From assembly GCA_958510825.1 (NCBI GenBank), contig OY294054.1, forward strand, positions 10,866,019 to 10,930,018: 64,000 nucleotides of DNA, read 5' to 3'. The position numbers and the translations under genes were made by a program. The DNA is from Brachypterus glaber. Taxonomy: Eukaryota > Arthropoda > Insecta > Coleoptera > Kateretidae. The notes below the pieces were generated by a model. That model had not been told where the DNA came from. It searched no databases and worked only from the letters and a program-made list of their open reading frames with translations. Shown here one piece after another: positions 1-11,022 of this stretch. Numbering within the stretch: the first letter of the stretch is position 1; each line of letters begins with the position of its first letter.

Positions 1-827
1 TTATTGAACTTTTCTCCAAAACCGTTAAATATGTCAAAAAAAAAACAAATTATTTTTAAAATCTGCGTAAAAAACTGCATCTTACAGATGTATAATATTC
101 CTGAAAAAAAAAATGTTTTAGGGCTGAAAAAACGATTTTATTTTTTTTTTTTCAAAAAAGCAGTAGCATTCGTCTCAGAATCCCGAACCAAATTCAAAAA
201 ATTGAGGTCAAATTCGTATTCAGCATCAACATGTACATGATATATCAGACAAAATGATAAAAGATATGTTTTTTTTTGTCGACCAGTGTAATACGTTCTA
301 TGCTCCATTAAGATTCATATTTATTTCTGTCCCATTAGAAATGTAATGGTGCAGATCTTAGTGGGCCTTATTATATATACTTCTCTCAGCTTCACAGCAA
401 AGTCATACCGATTAAGAACTTTTTGGCTCCTAATAATATATAGAAAAAATTACAGGTCTAATGGTGCTAAATCTGTAGATCTTGATGGCTATAAGCCATG
501 GCCTATGGGACTGACGTATATCTTTATTTAAAAAATGTGTTCAATAAAAATTTAATAACTATGAACAGAATACTGTATACTCGTATGGTAATATATTATA
601 GTAATTATAATTATCTATGGGTATGTAAGTAATTATGATAAAAGGTGTTGAAAGGTAAAATTATCAATTGTTTAAACAAAACTTAATAAACATACCTAGA
701 TATACATGTAGCATATTGTCTTAGGCCGGTAAAATTATAATTATCTGACAAAATTAACTTTATCTTTACTCATAATTTTAATTATTAACAAGTCGTGAAG
801 ATATGTTTTGCTACCCATTCCATTATA
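1..827. other. AT-rich intergenic DNA
   Basis: I see no gene, structured RNA or recognisable repeat boundary here. The short open frames are low-complexity (Lys/Asn/Phe-rich) and lack splice or domain signals. Confidence 0.6.
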
Positions 828-940
828 CACGGTGTTTGCAGTCTTTTAGTATTAAATAAAGGGGATGATTCTACATCACAAAACATAAAAAATCAGCATA
901 GGAACATATAATATAGGTCCGGAAAAGAGATAAGACTAAG
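828..940 (+). repeat. Fragment of CACGGTGT foldback family (family B), left end
   Basis: The segment begins right after a TA with CACGGTGT and then carries GATGATTCTACATCA. The same order is seen in the complete foldback at 19942-20749 and in the copy at 54532. Only about 110 bp of the left arm is recognisable and the match decays before the next MITE at about 978. A diverged, truncated, non-coding copy. Confidence 0.55.
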
Positions 941-977
941 TAACGCGCTAGGGGGGAGGGGACGGGGAGGGGTCTCG

Positions 978-1245
978 AAAACGTTACGCGGCGTTACAGA
1001 GGGGGGTAGGTGTCAGTAAAAATGTTACGTAACACTTAAAAAATTATAAACTTATAAAATGTTCTATGCCTAAGATACGGATTGGTTGCAAATTTTATTG
1101 CACACGGTCTTTACTAAATCATCTAAACAAACAAAAATTAGACATGGAAAACCATGGGCAATAACCGGTTTTCGGTTAACCGGTTGCGCAAATTACCTCG
1201 TAAAAAATGGCCAAATTTTGCTTTACGTAATACTTGAACGTTCCC
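978..1245 (-). repeat. MITE, ACGTAACGC family, copy A
   Basis: This is the reverse complement of the copy at 25041-25293. Both share GTTACGCGGCGTTACAGAGG, GTTACGTAACACTTAAAAAA, a middle reading ATTTTATTGCACACGG here, ACCATGGGCAATAACCGG, and the end TACGTAATACTTGAACGTTC. The terminal motif recurs about ten times in the window (4743, 4973, 41285, 42806, 47215, 49989). Non-coding DNA-transposon derivative; superfamily not assigned. Confidence 0.8.
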
Positions 1246-1730
1246 GGATGGTGTATTGCATTTTTCCAAATACTTATTAAATTTAAGTTAAACTTATTTA
1301 AAAGGCTAAACAAATAAAAAAAAGTTAAATAAAATAAGTGGTTTTCAGGGATAGGATTCTCTGGATAAGGTTAATTTCAACAGTTTTTAGATAATTTTGA
1401 TAATTTAGATATTTTTTAGATAATTTTGAAGACTCGCATAAATTTTTAGTAAATGTTGTTTAATTTAATATTTTCTTTTTCTATATGTATGTTAAAAAAT
1501 AAACAAAAATATATTCCATATGAGCCCAAAGCTGCAATCTATCAATATCTGTACGATGAATGGAAAAATAGATAGATGGAATATTTACTTAATATTTTTA
1601 TAATTTTAATTAAAATTAAAATTTTGTCCTTTTCATTAAAAAATTCTATTCGTTTAAAATTGTCAAAAATTATAAAAATTCTTTATTCTTGAAAAATTAT
1701 GGACAGCCCTAAATTCATACATATATGCAG

Positions 1731-1827
1731 AGGAATTCAGGTGTGCAAATTGGAGGAAATCTGAAGGAAATCTTTGAAGATTTCCCCCTAAAGATGTACA
1801 ATTTTTTTTGAGCAATTTACCCCTCGT
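1731..1827 (+). repeat. MITE fragment, GAATTCAGGTGTACAAA family
   Basis: It contains GGAATTCAGGTGTGCAAATT, then GGAGGAAATCTGAAGGAAAT, and ends TTTACCCCTCG. The same modules occur at 56381-56566, 47585-47705, 20797-20930 and about 11710. In the 56381 copy the ends form an inverted repeat (CGAGGGGTAAAC), so the family is a MITE. It abuts the TA target of the next element. Confidence 0.65.
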
Positions 1828-1838
1828 ATATGCTTATA

Positions 1839-2689
1839 CAGTGCGTGCATTAAGTCTGGAATCACCCGATTAACTTTTTAGTTACAAGTAAAACACAAAA
1901 ACCCTCGGATAGGTCGATTTTTATTTTTAATTTTGCAAATTATGGTGTAATAAAAGTTATTAAAATTTGCACCCCCTTGCACCCTCAGCCCCAACTTTTT
2001 TTTTTCAAATAGCAACCTACCCCTTGTGACACTTCGTTGGAAAGGTAATTTAATAAGCTTTCCAACGGTGTATAATAAAGCCTAATTTGGTAAAGGGCTA
2101 ATGATAAAATGCACAATTTAGTTTATTATAAAGACATGTAAAGTATAACTTTAGTTCACTATAAATGTTCAAATTCATGTCCTTCAGCTCTTTGACAGTG
2201 GACAGTAAAAAAACGGGATTAAAATCGATTAAATAGTAAACATAAAATTGGTCAATAAAAAGAAAAAAAATTGCATTTTTCAACAGGGTATAAAATATTA
2301 CAATAAGTTTAAAACCACCTTATTTAGATTCTCAGGAAGATGCCAAGTAAGAAATAGGGCAACAATTACCATATTATGCGTAATATTTCACACAAACAAT
2401 GTTTAAATAAAACATGCGTTTTTTCATAGACCCTTTAACAAATTAGGCTTTATCATACACTGTTGGAAAGCTTATTAAATTACCTTTCCAATGATGTATC
2501 ACAAGGGGTAGGTTGCTATTTGAAAAAAAAAGTTGGGGGGTAAGGGTGCAAGGAGGTGCCAATTTTGATAACTTTTTTTAGACCAAAATTTGCAGAATTA
2601 AAAATATAAATCGACCTGTCTGAGGATTTTTGTATTTTACTTGTAACTAAAAAGTTATTCGGGTGATTCCAGACTTAATGCACGCACTG
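1839..2689. mobile_element. Foldback element, family A (851 bp, TA target)
   Basis: A TA dinucleotide lies on both sides (1837-1838 and 2690-2691). The left end CAGTGCGTGCATTAAGTCTG is matched in reverse complement by CAGACTTAATGCACGCACTG at the right end. Homology continues inward for about 260 bp per arm (left to about 2098, right from about 2430), leaving a roughly 330-bp AT-rich centre. TA duplications and CAGTG ends suit the Tc1/mariner superfamily. There is no transposase, so it is a non-autonomous long-TIR element. Confidence 0.9.
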
Positions 2690-2691
2690 TA

Positions 2692-3839
2692 TGAAATTAA
2701 CGGGCCTTTGGTATTAAATTGTGAATAAAAATATCATTGTAAAAGAAGATTAACAGGTTTATTACTGTACTAGTTTATATACATGTATGTACATTGTACA
2801 TGTACATAATTTTATATTTACATACGGTATTCTTAAACAAAATACTTTGCAATATGCATATTATGCTTGTCTCAATCTTTTAAATAAATTCTTATGAAAT
2901 AAGTCAAGTTAAACACGTTAAAGTTAATACTTAGTAGGTATTTTACAAAATTTGCTGAATCCAAACTGCCAAGGAAAAATTTAGTTGGTTCGTTTTTGAG
3001 TTATCCGATAAAAAAATATCTACCTACCTACTTCATTCTTGTGGCGGTTGCAAAGGTTTTCTTTTGATAATGATCTTAAACACACCAAGCTGTACAAAAG
3101 AGGCCAAGCGACATAAGATTTGAAAAATTTTAGTATAATACAGATTTTCAAAAATATAATTGGCTGAGCTAAGAATAAAAGAACAGTGATAAGTAACTAT
3201 ATGTTAGTTAGGCCCGCAAAAAAGAACTAAGCGACAAAAAATCAAACGTAAATGCAAAAATCCGATTTCATATATAATTAATTTTTTAGTGTAAGTATAT
3301 TAAATATAGCCTTTTTAGAGTAAACCAGAAAATAACAACACGAAAACACAACATTAATGTCAATGGAGTATATTGTATAACTATTTTTCAATTATATACG
3401 CTATTATCTACAATTCTATATCAAATTTTAATTATTAATTGATTACTTATAAGTATTTTTTAATCTCTTTTTCCGTAGTCATTCGGCCGAAAATGGGCAT
3501 CAAAACATATTCCTTTAAAACCGTTGTGGAAATATACTTATTCATAAGGTAATTCATAGGGTAGGTGTAGGTAATATGCCCTTATTAAGTAGATCTTTAT
3601 CAGCTTTTTACTAGATTATGAACTGGACATACCGATAACGATACCCTGTTAAAATTTCCATCGGAAGGTCTTAGCATAGCATAAAAATAAGCCTAGACCA
3701 CGGTCTGAAAAAGACCGGCAGAGCCTCCAACCATTGGAAATCGCATAATGTGTATACAATTTCCCTTTATTTATACGTATGTATATGTATATATACATGG
3801 TTACAAAAAAACCAAAAAATTGCTCTACTTATAAATATA
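2692..3839. other. AT-rich intergenic DNA
   Basis: I find no gene or bounded repeat. Short ACATGTAC and TACCTACCTACTT runs are present but form no element I can delimit. Confidence 0.5.
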
Positions 3840-4250
3840 CAGGGTTATTCAAAAATAAGTTAGAGAAATTTAAGAGGTAATTCTACTTTAAAAAAATATG
3901 AAAAAAAAATCCTATAAAGGTTGGTCCTAAGGGAGCTACAGCTCTTTAAAATTGTAATAAAAATAAGGTTTTTAATTAATAACTCTTGTACCCTTTAAGC
4001 TACAGCGACGAGTTTTTGCATGGATTCTAGTTTTAATAAGGGCAATAAGTTTATTTTAATTTATTTTTTTTGAATTTATCCAGAGGCGTGCCTAGACGGA
4101 CAAAATATGTGAGGCTTAACACATTTTCGCCCCAAACTTTTTTATGTGTATTTTTTTTTATTTTTTGTAATAAATATAGATTCCTTCAGTAAAAATACAT
4201 AAAAAATGTCATACAGTGTAACACTGTAAGAGCAACCGTTTTCAAAAAAA
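3840..4250 (+). repeat. Foldback family C, left portion
   Basis: After TA it begins CAGGGTTATTCAAAAATAAG, followed by GAGAAATTTAAGAGGTAATT, TATAAAGGTTGGTCC, AAGGGAGCTAC and later CAGAGGCGTGCCTAGACGG. The same order with moderate divergence occurs at 35308-35640, and shorter shared words (CTAC, AAGGGAGCTACG) link it to family B at 19942. The right arm is not recognisable here, so only one side is annotated. Confidence 0.6.
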
Positions 4251-4742
4251 AAAATGCAATTAAGAGGAAGTAATATTTTGTGCCATTAAAAAAGTTTCAA
4301 ATATGGAAACAATAGGAAATTTCCTTAAAAAAAATATGAGGAATTACATTTTCTATGTTAAAAAGTACATGGACATATTACCTGCAGACACCCTATTAGT
4401 TGTATATATTTTAAATAGTGTTTAGGGTTTCGTATACCATATTTGCAAATTGTTTGGTCCCACCTTAAATTTATTACCGAAATTAAAGGTCATTTATCTA
4501 TTCAATTTGTATATATCGATTTAAATAATGAATCACTATTATAACAATTGAAGCAGATTTTTTTAGATAGAAAAATCTATAAAAGCAGAATCATACTGAG
4601 CAATGATTACTCATTACTTGCTAATTTGGTATAATATAATTAGTTTTTTCATGTGTGGGATGTACTATTTGAAACTAATAATAAATGTGCATGTAGGTAT
4701 GAATTTTTAACTAAATTAATTTAATTTAACCTTTTAAACCTA

Positions 4743-4973
4743 AGGGAACGTTCAAGTATTACGTAACGCAAATTGTTCCAAAATTCATACACTTCATACC
4801 CCGGTTCTCGCGTTATTATAGATTATAGAGATTTCATATTCCTAAGAGGGGGTGTGTTAGGGGGGGGGTAGTCAAAATATGAAATCTCTACAGCCTTGAA
4901 TAACGCGAAAACTGAGGTATGAAGTGTATGAATTTTGGTACATTTTGCGTTACGTAATACTTGAACGTTCCCT
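4743..4973. mobile_element. Hairpin MITE (231 bp), AGGGAACGTTCAAG ends
   Basis: The left end AGGGAACGTTCAAGTATTAC is mirrored at 4954-4973. The two arms (about 100 bp each) match almost throughout, including AAATTCATACACTTCATACC and CGCGTTATT, around a short G-rich centre at about 4845-4870. RNA or single-stranded DNA from it would fold into one long hairpin. Half copies occur at 42665-42806 (right arm), 41219-41285 and 49944-49989. Confidence 0.9.
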
Positions 4974-5055
4974 ATAATCTTTAAAAAATCAGCACAAGAT
5001 TCGCTCAATGACGACTGCTGATACACTGTAAAAAAATACATACAGACTCTGTATT

Positions 5056-5675
5056 ACAGAGTGCTCCAAAAGTCACCCCTCTCTTAACTTTTGAACTATT
5101 TGAGATATCGACTTTAAACAATTTCATAATATACATAATTCAACTAAGATAACTCAAAGTATATTTTTGGATATATTTTATATTTTCAGTTTTTTAAATG
5201 TAAGCAGGGGGGCATCGAGTGCATTTTTTTAAGAGAAAGGGGGCCGTGTGATATATAATTTTAAAGCATATAAAATTCTCTATTCGATCACCCATTTTTT
5301 TATTTTTGGAGTTTAAAATAGGGTATTTTCGACAAAATTTCTTTTAAAAAATTCGACAATTTTTGAAAAATGTTTAATTTTATGATGCAAATACGTAAAT
5401 TGTACTTTTAAACTAATTTAAAATAATATAATTTACAAAACATTATCCTAATTTTAGCAAAATAAAAAATGAAAACCTTAAATGTTTACAAAAATAAACA
5501 TATGGTCAAATTTGCTTTAAAATGTTGTTTAAACGACCCTACTTTCCATTTAAAAATATCACCCCCTAGGCCCCCCTGACCACATTTTAAAATCTAAAAA
5601 TATTGAATATATGTCAAAAGATAGTTTAAGTTGTTTTATTCAAGTGTTTTAAATTTGAAATAGATATCTCACTTC
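5056..5675 (+). mobile_element. Foldback family D, right-truncated copy
   Basis: It starts after TA with CAGAGTGCTCCAAAAGTCAC, matching the complete copy at 34308. The right arm runs through GATATCTCACTTCGTT and stops, whereas the full copy continues through AAAAGTTAAGAGG to the terminus. The last ~60 bp and the right TIR are therefore missing. Its inner part, from 5331, was later copied to 7598. Confidence 0.8.
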
Positions 5676-6080
5676 GTTATTCCGTATGTTTTTCCAAGTT
5701 GGAAATACCAAGTTAGACTTCCCAGTTATGTTGGTATTAAATATACAATTAAATTACCAACTAAGTTGGAAAGATTATCTTGGAATTTCCAACTTCGAAA
5801 TACCAACACTACAACATTATTGTTGTAGGTGTTTCCAACTGGAAGTTAACTTAGGATTTCCAAGTTAAAATCTTCAATAAAGGGGTATTGAAAGGGATGT
5901 GACACGCCCCCAATTTGTGAGATGTGACCTTTTTTTTAGTCAACAATTTCTTAATAGTTGGATAATTTTGTTTTATTAGTTGGAAAATGTTGGTAATCTC
6001 CCCCCACCCCAACGATGTTCTCTCGGTACGCCCCTGGTAATCCTACATTCTGTCGATCTCTCAAAGGAAAGAAAAAAAAG
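5331..6080 (+). repeat. 750-bp direct duplication, copy 1
   Basis: It is nearly identical to 7598-8351. It holds the inner and right part of a family D foldback, the CCAAGTTGG palindrome at 5688-5866 and the tract ending in TCAAAGGAAAGAAAAAAAA. Against copy 2 it lacks about 14 bp (AGAGAATTTTAT region; copy 2 at 7779-7792) and has 8 extra bases (AGTTGGAT, about 5956-5963), besides scattered substitutions. Confidence 0.93.
5688..5866. repeat. CCAAGTTGGAAA palindromic element
   Basis: CCAAGTTGGAAATACCAAGT near the left is matched in inverse by ACTTAGGATTTCCAAGTT at the right, with internal AAGTTGGAAA/TTTCCAACTT repeats and a centre at AACATTATTGTT. It looks like a small hairpin MITE. It is present again in the duplicated copy (about 7966-8145). 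No coding content. Confidence 0.65.
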
Positions 6081-7515
6081 AAAAACGATGGTCTGGACCT
6101 TATAACGTAAAGTATGTATTTTACGTTCTTCAGATTTTTTCTCGAAGATAAATAGTACATTGGTATGAACAGATGTCTTATAGCATATTTTCGGAAGACG
6201 AGGCGTTTTATGCCCCCTAGGATAAAGGCAGGTAGATTCACAAGTCTGTTTAATAAGCCCTATTAGCAAGTGGTACCAATCATCTACCCAGAAAAGAATA
6301 CCTCAATACTACAGGGTGGGTATTTAAAAAAAAATAATAAATTCGCAAATTTAGTTGTTTTTTTAAGAATTTCTAGACAGGTCGATTTTATTTTAAATTG
6401 TAGACGTAGTTTTATATAATAAATAATATATAATAACAAATTATGATCAATAATTTCAAATGCAAGCTTATGGTCTAAAACTAGAGTTGATGTCAAGTTT
6501 TATATGAATATTTTTTTTGACGCAGATTTGACCCCTTATTTTTTGATTTTTTTTTTCTTGTGAAGATCTAAAAATTTTAACTTTTTACATTTAATGTACA
6601 ATGATAATATATTTTTTGCACATAATTTTGGAAATAGCTGAAAAATATGAAAAATATTTATATTTTAAAGGAGATATTTTGAAATAACACTTAAATATAA
6701 TTTTGGCTGCTTCCCTACAAAAAAAACCTACTTGCGATATGTTATTGGAAATCCTGAAAAAGATTGGTTTTATATTGTAAATTGGAATTTGTTAACCTTT
6801 CACAGCCACTGGAAAGAATTTTATAAATCTAGACAAAATTTACAAATTTTCAAAAATTAAGTCTGTGAATTTAAAAATAATATTTAAAACCTTTATGAAT
6901 TACCCAGTTTGAAAATTCCTCCCTGTATATTATAAGGTAGGTAGACCTTAACACTTTATCTAAAATGGAGCAGGTGTCTTTTTCTTCATGTTTTCAATAA
7001 AATTCTTGTTTTAGTGGGAAAAAGTAAATATAGTATAATGTTATATTAGATTGTATATAGACATAGAAAGTACGATATGGTATGTAAGTATTTGTTTTAG
7101 TAAACAACTGAAGTACCGTTGCTTTCCCCATCTCAAAAGAAAAGCTTGGATTCAGTAAATAGACATAATGCCGACAAAAAAGGTAGGTTTCCGCTATCTA
7201 TTTTCTAAATCGAAATTCCCATCAATTATAAGCGAGATCTTAAAATATAATAGACTTTAGCCACCGTTAATGCCCTTTTCTACCCCAATTTTGGCCAGAA
7301 ATAATACCTGCTGTAAATTTAGGTAATACAAGATGATTCCAAATTTAAGATATTTGAAAAAAATCTTTGGCATAAGAATGTTTTCTAAAGTCAACCAAAT
7401 TTTAATTTTTATTTAATATGTCAGGTTCTAAAAAAGCCAATTTTAGGAGGTAACTGGAATTTAATATTCGACATTAATGTAATTTTTAAACAAAGGACGT
7501 ACGTTTACTTTTTGT
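6081..7515. other. AT-rich intergenic DNA
   Basis: No gene, bounded repeat or structured RNA recognised. A GGTAGGTAGACC-type tract occurs near 6940, and poly-A/T runs are frequent. Confidence 0.5.
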
Positions 7516-7604
7516 TATTATATTATTCACAGCACCTGCGCTAGAATAATATTATACGGTAGTTTCGAATTTCCCAAAATCGCCAAAAAACGTCCTAGAC
7601 AAAA
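7516..7604 (+). repeat. Family X repeat, left part, interrupted by duplication
   Basis: It carries ATTCACAGCACCTGCGCTAG and ATTATACGGTAGTTTCGAAT, the same start as the copies at 43190 and 47125. The element is cut at 7604 by the duplicated block and resumes at 8353. Bases 7549-7604 are repeated exactly at 8353-8408, a 56-bp direct repeat bounding the inserted block. Confidence 0.85.
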
Positions 7605-8351
7605 TTTCTTTTAAAAAATTCGACAACTTTTGAAAAATGGTTAATTTTATGATGCAAATACGTAAATTGTACTTTTAAACTAATTTAAAATAATATAATT
7701 TACAAAACATAATCCTAATTTTAGCAAAATAAAAAATGAAAACCTTAAATGTTTACAAAAATAAACATATAGTCAAATAGAGAATTTTATTTGCTTTAAA
7801 ATGTTGTTTAAACGACCCTACTTTCCATTTAAAAATATCACCCCCTAGGCCCCCCTGACCACATTTTAAAAGCTAAAAATATTGAATATATGTCAAAAGA
7901 TAGTTTAAGTTGTTTTATTCAAGTGTTTTAAATTTGAAATAGATATCTCACTTCGTTATTCCGTATGTTTTTCCAAGTTGGAAATACCAAGTTAGACTTC
8001 CCAGTTATGTTGGTATTAAATATACAATTAAATTACCAACTAAGTTGGAAAGACTAGCTTGGAATTTCCAACTTCGAAATACCAACACTACAACATTATT
8101 GTTGTAGGTGTTTCCAACTGGAAGTTAACTTAGGATTTCCAAGTTAAAATCTTCAATAAAGGGGTATTGAAAGGGATGTGACACGCCCCCAATTTGTGAG
8201 ATGTGACCTTTTTTTAGTCAACAATTTCTTAATAATTTTGTTTTATTAGTTGGAAAATGTTGGTAATCTCCCCCCACCCCAACGATGTTCTCTCGGTACG
8301 CCCCTGGTAATCCTACATTCTGTCGATCTCTCAAAGGAAAGAAAAAAAAAG
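7598..8351 (+). repeat. 750-bp direct duplication, copy 2 (inserted copy)
   Basis: A second copy of 5331-6080, sitting inside a family X repeat whose 56 bp are present on both sides. The left junction shares GACAAAA between donor and target; the right junction lies in an A-rich GAA run. It keeps a 14-bp piece (about 7779-7792, GAGAATTTTAT) that the intact family D element at 34308 also has. Copy 2 is thus closer to the ancestor there than copy 1. Confidence 0.93.
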
Positions 8352-8352
8352 A

Positions 8353-8640
8353 ATATTATACGGTAGTTTCGAATTTCCCAAAATCGCCAAAAAACGTCCT
8401 AGACAAAAAATTCTTGGATAAAAATGTGTTTTATGAAAAATAAGAAAGTTTGAAAATGTCCGTCCGTCCATCCGTCCGTCCGTCCATCCGTCCGTCCGTC
8501 CGTCCGTCCGTCCGTCCGTCCGATGTCACGATTTGTAGACACGATAACTCCAGAAAGAATTATCCGATCGACTCACAATTTTCAGGAAAAATCAAGTTCT
8601 ATGAGGGGAAGATTAAAGTAATCCCCCCAAAAACAAAAAA
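8353..8640 (+). repeat. Family X dispersed repeat with (GTCC)n core
   Basis: Order: ATTATACGGTAGTTTCGAAT, an A-rich stretch, about 15 GTCC units at 8459-8523 (some GTCCATCC), then ACACGATAACTCC and ATTTTCAGGAAAAATCAAGT. The same order recurs at 12838-13030, 43190-43475 and (reverse) 33335-33495. The GTCC array gives an open frame reading Ser-Val-Arg-Pro repeats, which I treat as a microsatellite artefact, not a protein. Confidence 0.8.
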
Positions 8641-8713
8641 GTTAAACTTAAAAAAAAAAATAATTTTTAATTTTTTTTTTTTTTCAAAATTTTTTCCTTT
8701 TTTCTCTAATTTA

Positions 8714-8863
8714 AGGGCACATCCACAGCCTCGCAGAACAATCATAGTACATAAGAATGCGATGCCGTGATTGGCTTGATCTGCCATCATGTATCTTGCA
8801 AGCCAATCACGGTATCGCATTCTTATGTATTATGCTTGGTATGAGAGCCTGTGGATGTGCACT
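8714..8863. mobile_element. Palindromic MITE (150 bp)
   Basis: GGGCACATCCACAGCCT at the left pairs with AGCCTGTGGATGTGCACT at the right, and CATAAGAATGCGATGCCGTG pairs with CACGGTATCGCATTCTTATG. The arms are about 65 bp. A diverged relative lies at 44227-44349, sharing CATAATACAT, ATGATTGACTTGATGTGCC and GAGCCTATGGATGTG. Confidence 0.85.
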
Positions 8864-9101
8864 AAAGCGTTCTTGAGGGTTTAAATATTTTTCCGGAAAT
8901 ACCGACTCCCTATCCGATCAGCTAACAGACAATTACTTCGAAATAATTTATTACATAAAATTGATTTTTCTCGACATAAATTTTATGAAAAGGAAAAATA
9001 AGCAAACAGTTTTTTTGTGCACTATCCCTTATTAAAAAAAAAGCATTAACTTGAAAGCAACAATCAAACAACCAAATCACCATGACCTGATTGGCCCTTA
9101 T

Positions 9102-9369
9102 AGGGTGTCACGAGAATCAAGAAACTTCGAGATGGAAAATGGTTTAATCTTGTCTTGACCATTCTTTGACGATTTACTTCTTTTCGTCTAGCGAGAGTCA
9201 AAGAATTAATTAAGAGTCGAGAAGTCCCGATTATTGATCAAGAGTATCGACTACCTCCAAACTAAGTGAATCTTGTCTTGATTTTTTAATTAAACTCGTC
9301 TTTATGTTTTTTTTTATCGAAATCCAGACAAGCTGAGAAATCTTGGTTTCTCTGTTCTCTTGAAACCCT
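9102..9369. mobile_element. MITE with AGGGTGTCACGAGAA / TTCTCTTGAAACCCT ends
   Basis: The left end AGGGTGTCACGAGAATCAAG matches the reverse complement of the right end (AGGGTTTCAAGAGAACAGAG) with a few mismatches. Subterminal GAAACTTCGAGA and AGAAATCTTGGTTTC extend it. The interior has TCTTGTCTTGA repeats. No coding sequence and no clear target duplication. Confidence 0.6.
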
Positions 9370-9947
9370 AGCGCTAGGCCCTAACCCCTTATCTGTTACA
9401 TACTGGAAAGCAATAGGTGTTTTTAGAAAATGAAGTTCCACTATCGTGACCACGTTTTAAAAAAGCCGTAAAGATTTGTAATGCTTCAAATTCCATAGTA
9501 TACTCTTCTCCGTGAATAGTATATTGCGTTTTATATTGCAAAATTTAATTTGTTTGAACTGCTTGAGCCCTCACTCTATTTTTTATGCTGTATTAGCGGC
9601 GCATCCTATAACTTTTTTTAATTGGTTTAAATATTTCTATTCATTAACGTTTTCTAAAAATTGTGAGTTTATCGGAGTTTCATTTTTTATATTTTTAAAA
9701 TGTATAACTTTTTATTTTTAAATGGTTTTTTCAAATACCATAGTATTCTTTCTATCATAGAACTTTTCTTTTTCTTGAAAAACTTGAGTTATCCTGACAT
9801 GCGGATGCCCAAACAAGTTTAGATTTTGATAAGAAGTACATGAAGTTACTTGTATAAATTTGTTAACCCATGATAATTTTTAACGATTTTAAAAATATAA
9901 AAACAATCGTACAATACGCTTCTAGCAAGTACTGCGGTGAATAGTAT

Positions 9948-9978
9948 AATAACGATAATAATAATAGTAATAATAATC
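9948..9978 (+). repeat. (TAA)n microsatellite
   Basis: An imperfect run of TAA/ATAATAATAG trinucleotides. Confidence 0.8.
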
Positions 9979-10310
9979 CAATAAATTCTTATGCAAAGTT
10001 AAATAAATAGTTTTCGATTGAATTTCGGTGAAATTTTTTGTCCTTTTTTTTCAGCTTTAGGTTTTAAATAAGTAGTACATAATAAAAAGGTAAAAATCCT
10101 AAATTATTCAGTTATTTATAAAAAAAACATGTAGATTTTTTTCAAAACCAATACTTTCAAAGCAGTATAATACTGCTGAAAAGTAAAATTCTAAAACCAT
10201 TATCTACTATATTTTTTGTTAGAACGTAGAAATTAACGACTAATATAAACATTTTTTAATTTTTTACACGAAGAATATATTTTTAAAATTACTTTACTTT
10301 GAGGCTGATG

Positions 10311-10608
10311 GCATTAGCCTCAGAAATGCCTCATTTCTACATTAATATTAAATATCTAGGGATGCTGTTAGATAAGCATTTAAAATGGAATACAATAAAA
10401 TGGTAAATTATAAATAATTTGTCAGATAAAAGTTTTTATAAACATGAGTATGATACATGCTTAAATATTTGATTTTGATGGTTTTATAGCTGGATCTACT
10501 GCATATTCTACTAATTTTTTTGTGTTAGCAACACTGTGATGTAAAACACCTATTAGTGTAGGTCCCAAAATGAGTCTAAATAAATAAATAAATAAATAAA
10601 CATACATA
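10311..10608 (+). pseudogene. LINE reverse transcriptase C-terminal relic with (TAAA)n tail
   Basis: From 10341 the frame reads INIKYLGMLLDKHLKWN and stops at 10404 (TAA). This is the KYLGxxLDxxLxW block near the end of reverse transcriptase in CR1/Jockey-type non-LTR retrotransposons. About 170 bp on, AAAACACCTATTAG, GGTCCCAAAATGAG and a TAAATAAATAAA tail (10575-10600) match the 3' end seen at 58360-58480. It is 5'-truncated with stops, so dead. Confidence 0.8.
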
Positions 10609-11022
10609 ATGCCTTAGTAGAGTCAGTTTTTTTATATCGTTGTTCGGGAGTCTATGCTATGCAATATTAGCAATAATTCTGTAGAAATAAATTTTATTAT
10701 TGTATAAAAAAATGTGTTCTTTAAGTTTAACTTAAAGTATTACACATACATATATCCAACAAATACATATTAAATGTAACTTAAGCTGTATTTTTTATGC
10801 TTATCATTTGTCGGTAGGTAACTGCTATATTATTTAACTAATTTGATTTATTTTTTCAAGTGGGCTATCCTTTAAAAAATAAAAAAAATATTTTAATGTA
10901 ATTTTTATAGCATTTATTGTACAACAAAATTAAAAAGATATTAAAAACTTTAATAAAAAGTACTACCAGTCTTATACAATCTATGTATTAAACCGTTCAG
11001 ATACTATATCTGCTATAATTAA

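Noticed and set aside
8450..8770. Open frame with Ser-Val-Arg-Pro repeats
   Set aside because: It is the translation of a GTCC microsatellite inside a dispersed repeat; flanking sequence is repeat with no start context, splice sites or domain.
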